This document shows, piece by piece, positions 5,538-6,780 of a DNA stretch of 6,780 nucleotides. How positions within the stretch are numbered: position 1 is the stretch's first letter; every line of letters starts with the position of its first letter. The notes under the pieces were generated by a model, which was not told the DNA's origin, ran no database searches, and was given only the letters and a program-made list of their open reading frames with translations. Source of the DNA: Deltaproteobacteria bacterium (GTDB taxonomy: Bacteria; Desulfobacterota; Desulfobacteria; Desulfobacterales; Desulfobacteraceae); contig JAFCZY010000100.1 in the NCBI GenBank assembly GCA_019314105.1, positions 1 to 6,780 on the forward strand, written 5' to 3'. A program made the translations under genes and the position numbers.

Positions 5538-6598
5538 AAGATCAGATTTTTTGTCTTTTTTTCGGGTGCCCGTTTTTTGATCAGTTCTCCCACAATGCTG
5601 ACGGCTATTTCTTCGGGAGTTTCCGCATTGATATCAATACCGATGGGGGAATAGACTTTTTTAAGGTCGTCTTTGGAAAATCCTTCATCCATAAGCGCCT
5701 TATATATGGTATTTCTCTTTTTAGTGCTGCCGATCATACCGATATAGGATGCCGTTGTGCCAAGGGCATGCTGTAATACGGTTTTATCATGAAGGTGACC
5801 CCGTGTGATAATCAGGATATATGAATTTTGTGAGATTTTAAGTTGTTCAAAGGCTTGCTTAAACTCAGTGACAAGGATTTTATCCGCTTCCGGAAATCTT
5901 TCTTTGTTGGCAAACTCCAGCCTGTCATCAATCAGAGTGATACTAAACCCCACTATTTTTGCCAGGCGTGCTACAAAAAGGGAGACATGGCCGGCCCCGA
6001 AAAGAAAAATCCGGGGTGAAAGGGAAATTTTTTCCACAAAGAGACCCGCTTTTTTGTCATTCAGATGAATCAGAGCATAAGGCGTATCTTTATCAAGATT
6101 TATTTCTTTGGGATTGAGTCCGGGAATAGTTCCCAAAGTTTCGCCATCCTCTTTTATAAACAGTCTTGCACTGGTATCCATGGCATGGATGCCGGTCTCA
6201 ATCCGGGTCACCAGTATGCCAGAACGGTTCTCGCCAATCTGTTGCCGGATAGTTTTAAACAGTGATACCATCTCCCTGTTTTTCGGAAAAAGAGGTTCCA
6301 GATAAAGGTCAACATTCCCTCCGCAAATCATACCGGCACCTGCCAAGTCTTCATTGGTCAGCTGAAACTTATAGATGAAAGAGTTTTCCTGTTTTAAAAG
6401 TTCCATGGCCTGCTTTTGAACCCGGTATTCCAGGGCTCCGCCGCCAACGGTTCCGATGAGTTTCCCGTCTTGTGTGATGATACACATGGACCCCACATCC
6501 CTCGGAGTAGAGCCTGACCGTCTGATGGTTTTTGCAAGAATAAGTTTCTGACCTGATGAAAGCAGCTCATACACTTTTTTATATATATTTTCTCCCAT
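5534..6598 (-). CDS. xdhC: XdhC/CoxI family molybdenum hydroxylase maturation protein
   Basis: XdhC-family proteins bind molybdenum cofactor, help its sulfuration and hand it to xanthine-dehydrogenase-like apoenzymes in the cytoplasm. The 354 residues show both family domains. The N-terminal XdhC/CoxI part carries RRSGSTPRDVG (26-36), GTVGGGALEYRV (49-60) and GMICGG (89-94) with the conserved Cys92. The C-terminal Rossmann part carries FLFGAGHVS (198-206), LIDDR (222-226), TRGHLHD (265-271), YIGMIGSTKKR (285-295) and SPIGIDINAETPEEIAVSI (317-335). Length is typical of full two-domain members. AAAGGA lies 10 bases before the ATG, which overlaps the upstream stop as TAATG. The client hydroxylase is not in the window. 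It could equally be named by the related YqeB/selenium-dependent hydroxylase nomenclature, but the two-domain XdhC layout is clear. Confidence 0.92.
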   Translation of the reverse strand: MGENIYKKVYELLSSGQKLILAKTIRRSGSTPRDVGSMCIITQDGKLIGTVGGGALEYRVQKQAMELLKQENSFIYKFQLTNEDLAGAGMICGGNVDLYLEPLFPKNREMVSLFKTIRQQIGENRSGILVTRIETGIHAMDTSARLFIKEDGETLGTIPGLNPKEINLDKDTPYALIHLNDKKAGLFVEKISLSPRIFLFGAGHVSLFVARLAKIVGFSITLIDDRLEFANKERFPEADKILVTEFKQAFEQLKISQNSYILIITRGHLHDKTVLQHALGTTASYIGMIGSTKKRNTIYKALMDEGFSKDDLKKVYSPIGIDINAETPEEIAVSIVGELIKKRAPEKKTKNLIL

Positions 6599-6780
6599 TA
6601 TTTTTTATTCCTTTGGTTTGTTTCCTGAGTATCAAAACAAGTTTTAACAGAGAGTTCATCCCTGAACGAGGTGATGATAATCTGGTTAATATTTTTATTT
6701 GTCTGCAAAAGTTCAGCTATTTTTTGACCAGACGCCATTCTGTCCGGGGTGTCGGCTTTGTTTAAAAATACAGTATTAAA
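6598..6780 (-). CDS. yqeC: C-terminal fragment of a probable YqeC-like selenium/molybdenum hydroxylase accessory protein (partial)
   Basis: On the minus strand one frame is open from the right window edge to a TAA at 6598-6600, giving 60 residues that end in a charged tail (TNQRNKK). The start lies beyond the window. The fragment opens with FNTVFLNKAD, a hydrophobic strand followed by an NKxD-type nucleotide-base motif, then a helix (RMASGQKIAELL) and a strand (INQIIITSF). This is the layout expected at the end of YqeC, a P-loop protein co-located with XdhC-like and MocA-like genes in predicted selenium-dependent molybdenum hydroxylase loci. The stop overlaps the xdhC ATG by one base (TAATG), so it belongs to the same operon. 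The coding call is fairly firm from frame, codon pattern and junction. The family call rests on a short stretch plus context, and another P-loop GTPase-like protein is possible. Confidence 0.6.
   Translation of the reverse strand, partial: FNTVFLNKADTPDRMASGQKIAELLQTNKNINQIIITSFRDELSVKTCFDTQETNQRNKK

Noticed and set aside
6556..6765. Plus-strand open frame at the right end
   Set aside because: The opposite strand reads as an in-frame protein end with a TAATG junction to xdhC and a sensible strand-helix-strand pattern, so the plus frame is a shadow.

Overview
The window is a compact bacterial chromosome segment. It has seven complete genes and one truncated gene at each end, and almost no non-coding DNA. 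Gene content, AT-leaning codon use and protein style (an XdhC/MocA-type molybdenum hydroxylase maturation cluster with a probable YqeC-like neighbour, a TroA-type zinc operon, and a short HAMP-less kinase) suggest a strict or facultative anaerobe. A Desulfobacterota-like sulfate reducer is my best guess, but this is inferred from protein style and no search was run. I see no mobile elements, rRNA, tRNA, CRISPR array or phage genes.

Region 1 (1-2314, minus strand) is a high-affinity zinc (or zinc/manganese) ABC uptake operon in the order znuA (periplasmic binding protein), znuC (ATPase), znuB (permease). The permease runs off the left edge. ZnuA has a His/Asp-rich loop but carries Ala where the first metal-binding His of the family normally lies. 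ZnuC ends in a His-rich tail.

Region 2 (2315-2426) is the only sizeable non-coding gap and is the divergent control region. It holds a 19-base imperfect palindrome at 2373-2391 that overlaps a plausible minus-strand promoter for znuA. It is a candidate operator for a Zur-like or other regulator.

Region 3 (2427-4171, plus strand) is a two-component system transcribed away from znuA. A 340-residue sensor histidine kinase with a very small extracytoplasmic loop comes first. An OmpR-type response regulator follows, starting inside the kinase gene with a 37-base out-of-frame overlap. The close divergent arrangement suggests, but does not prove, a link to metal supply or to the cell envelope.

Region 4 (4168-6780, minus strand, convergent with region 3) is an operon of chained genes: the C-terminal end of a probable YqeC-like protein, an XdhC/CoxI family protein, a MocA-type cytidylyltransferase, and an Sfp-type 4'-phosphopantetheinyl transferase. 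Neighbouring genes touch or overlap at TAATG, ATGA and TTGA junctions, so they are probably translated in a coupled way. The first three fit maturation of xanthine-dehydrogenase-family molybdenum hydroxylases (possibly selenium-dependent). The transferase, which primes carrier proteins for fatty acid, polyketide or peptide synthesis, is the unexpected partner. No hydroxylase structural gene lies in the window.

Nothing here amounts to a clearly new system. The best leads are the substituted ZnuA ligand site, the divergent palindrome shared with a two-component system, and the transferase attached to the molybdenum cofactor operon.
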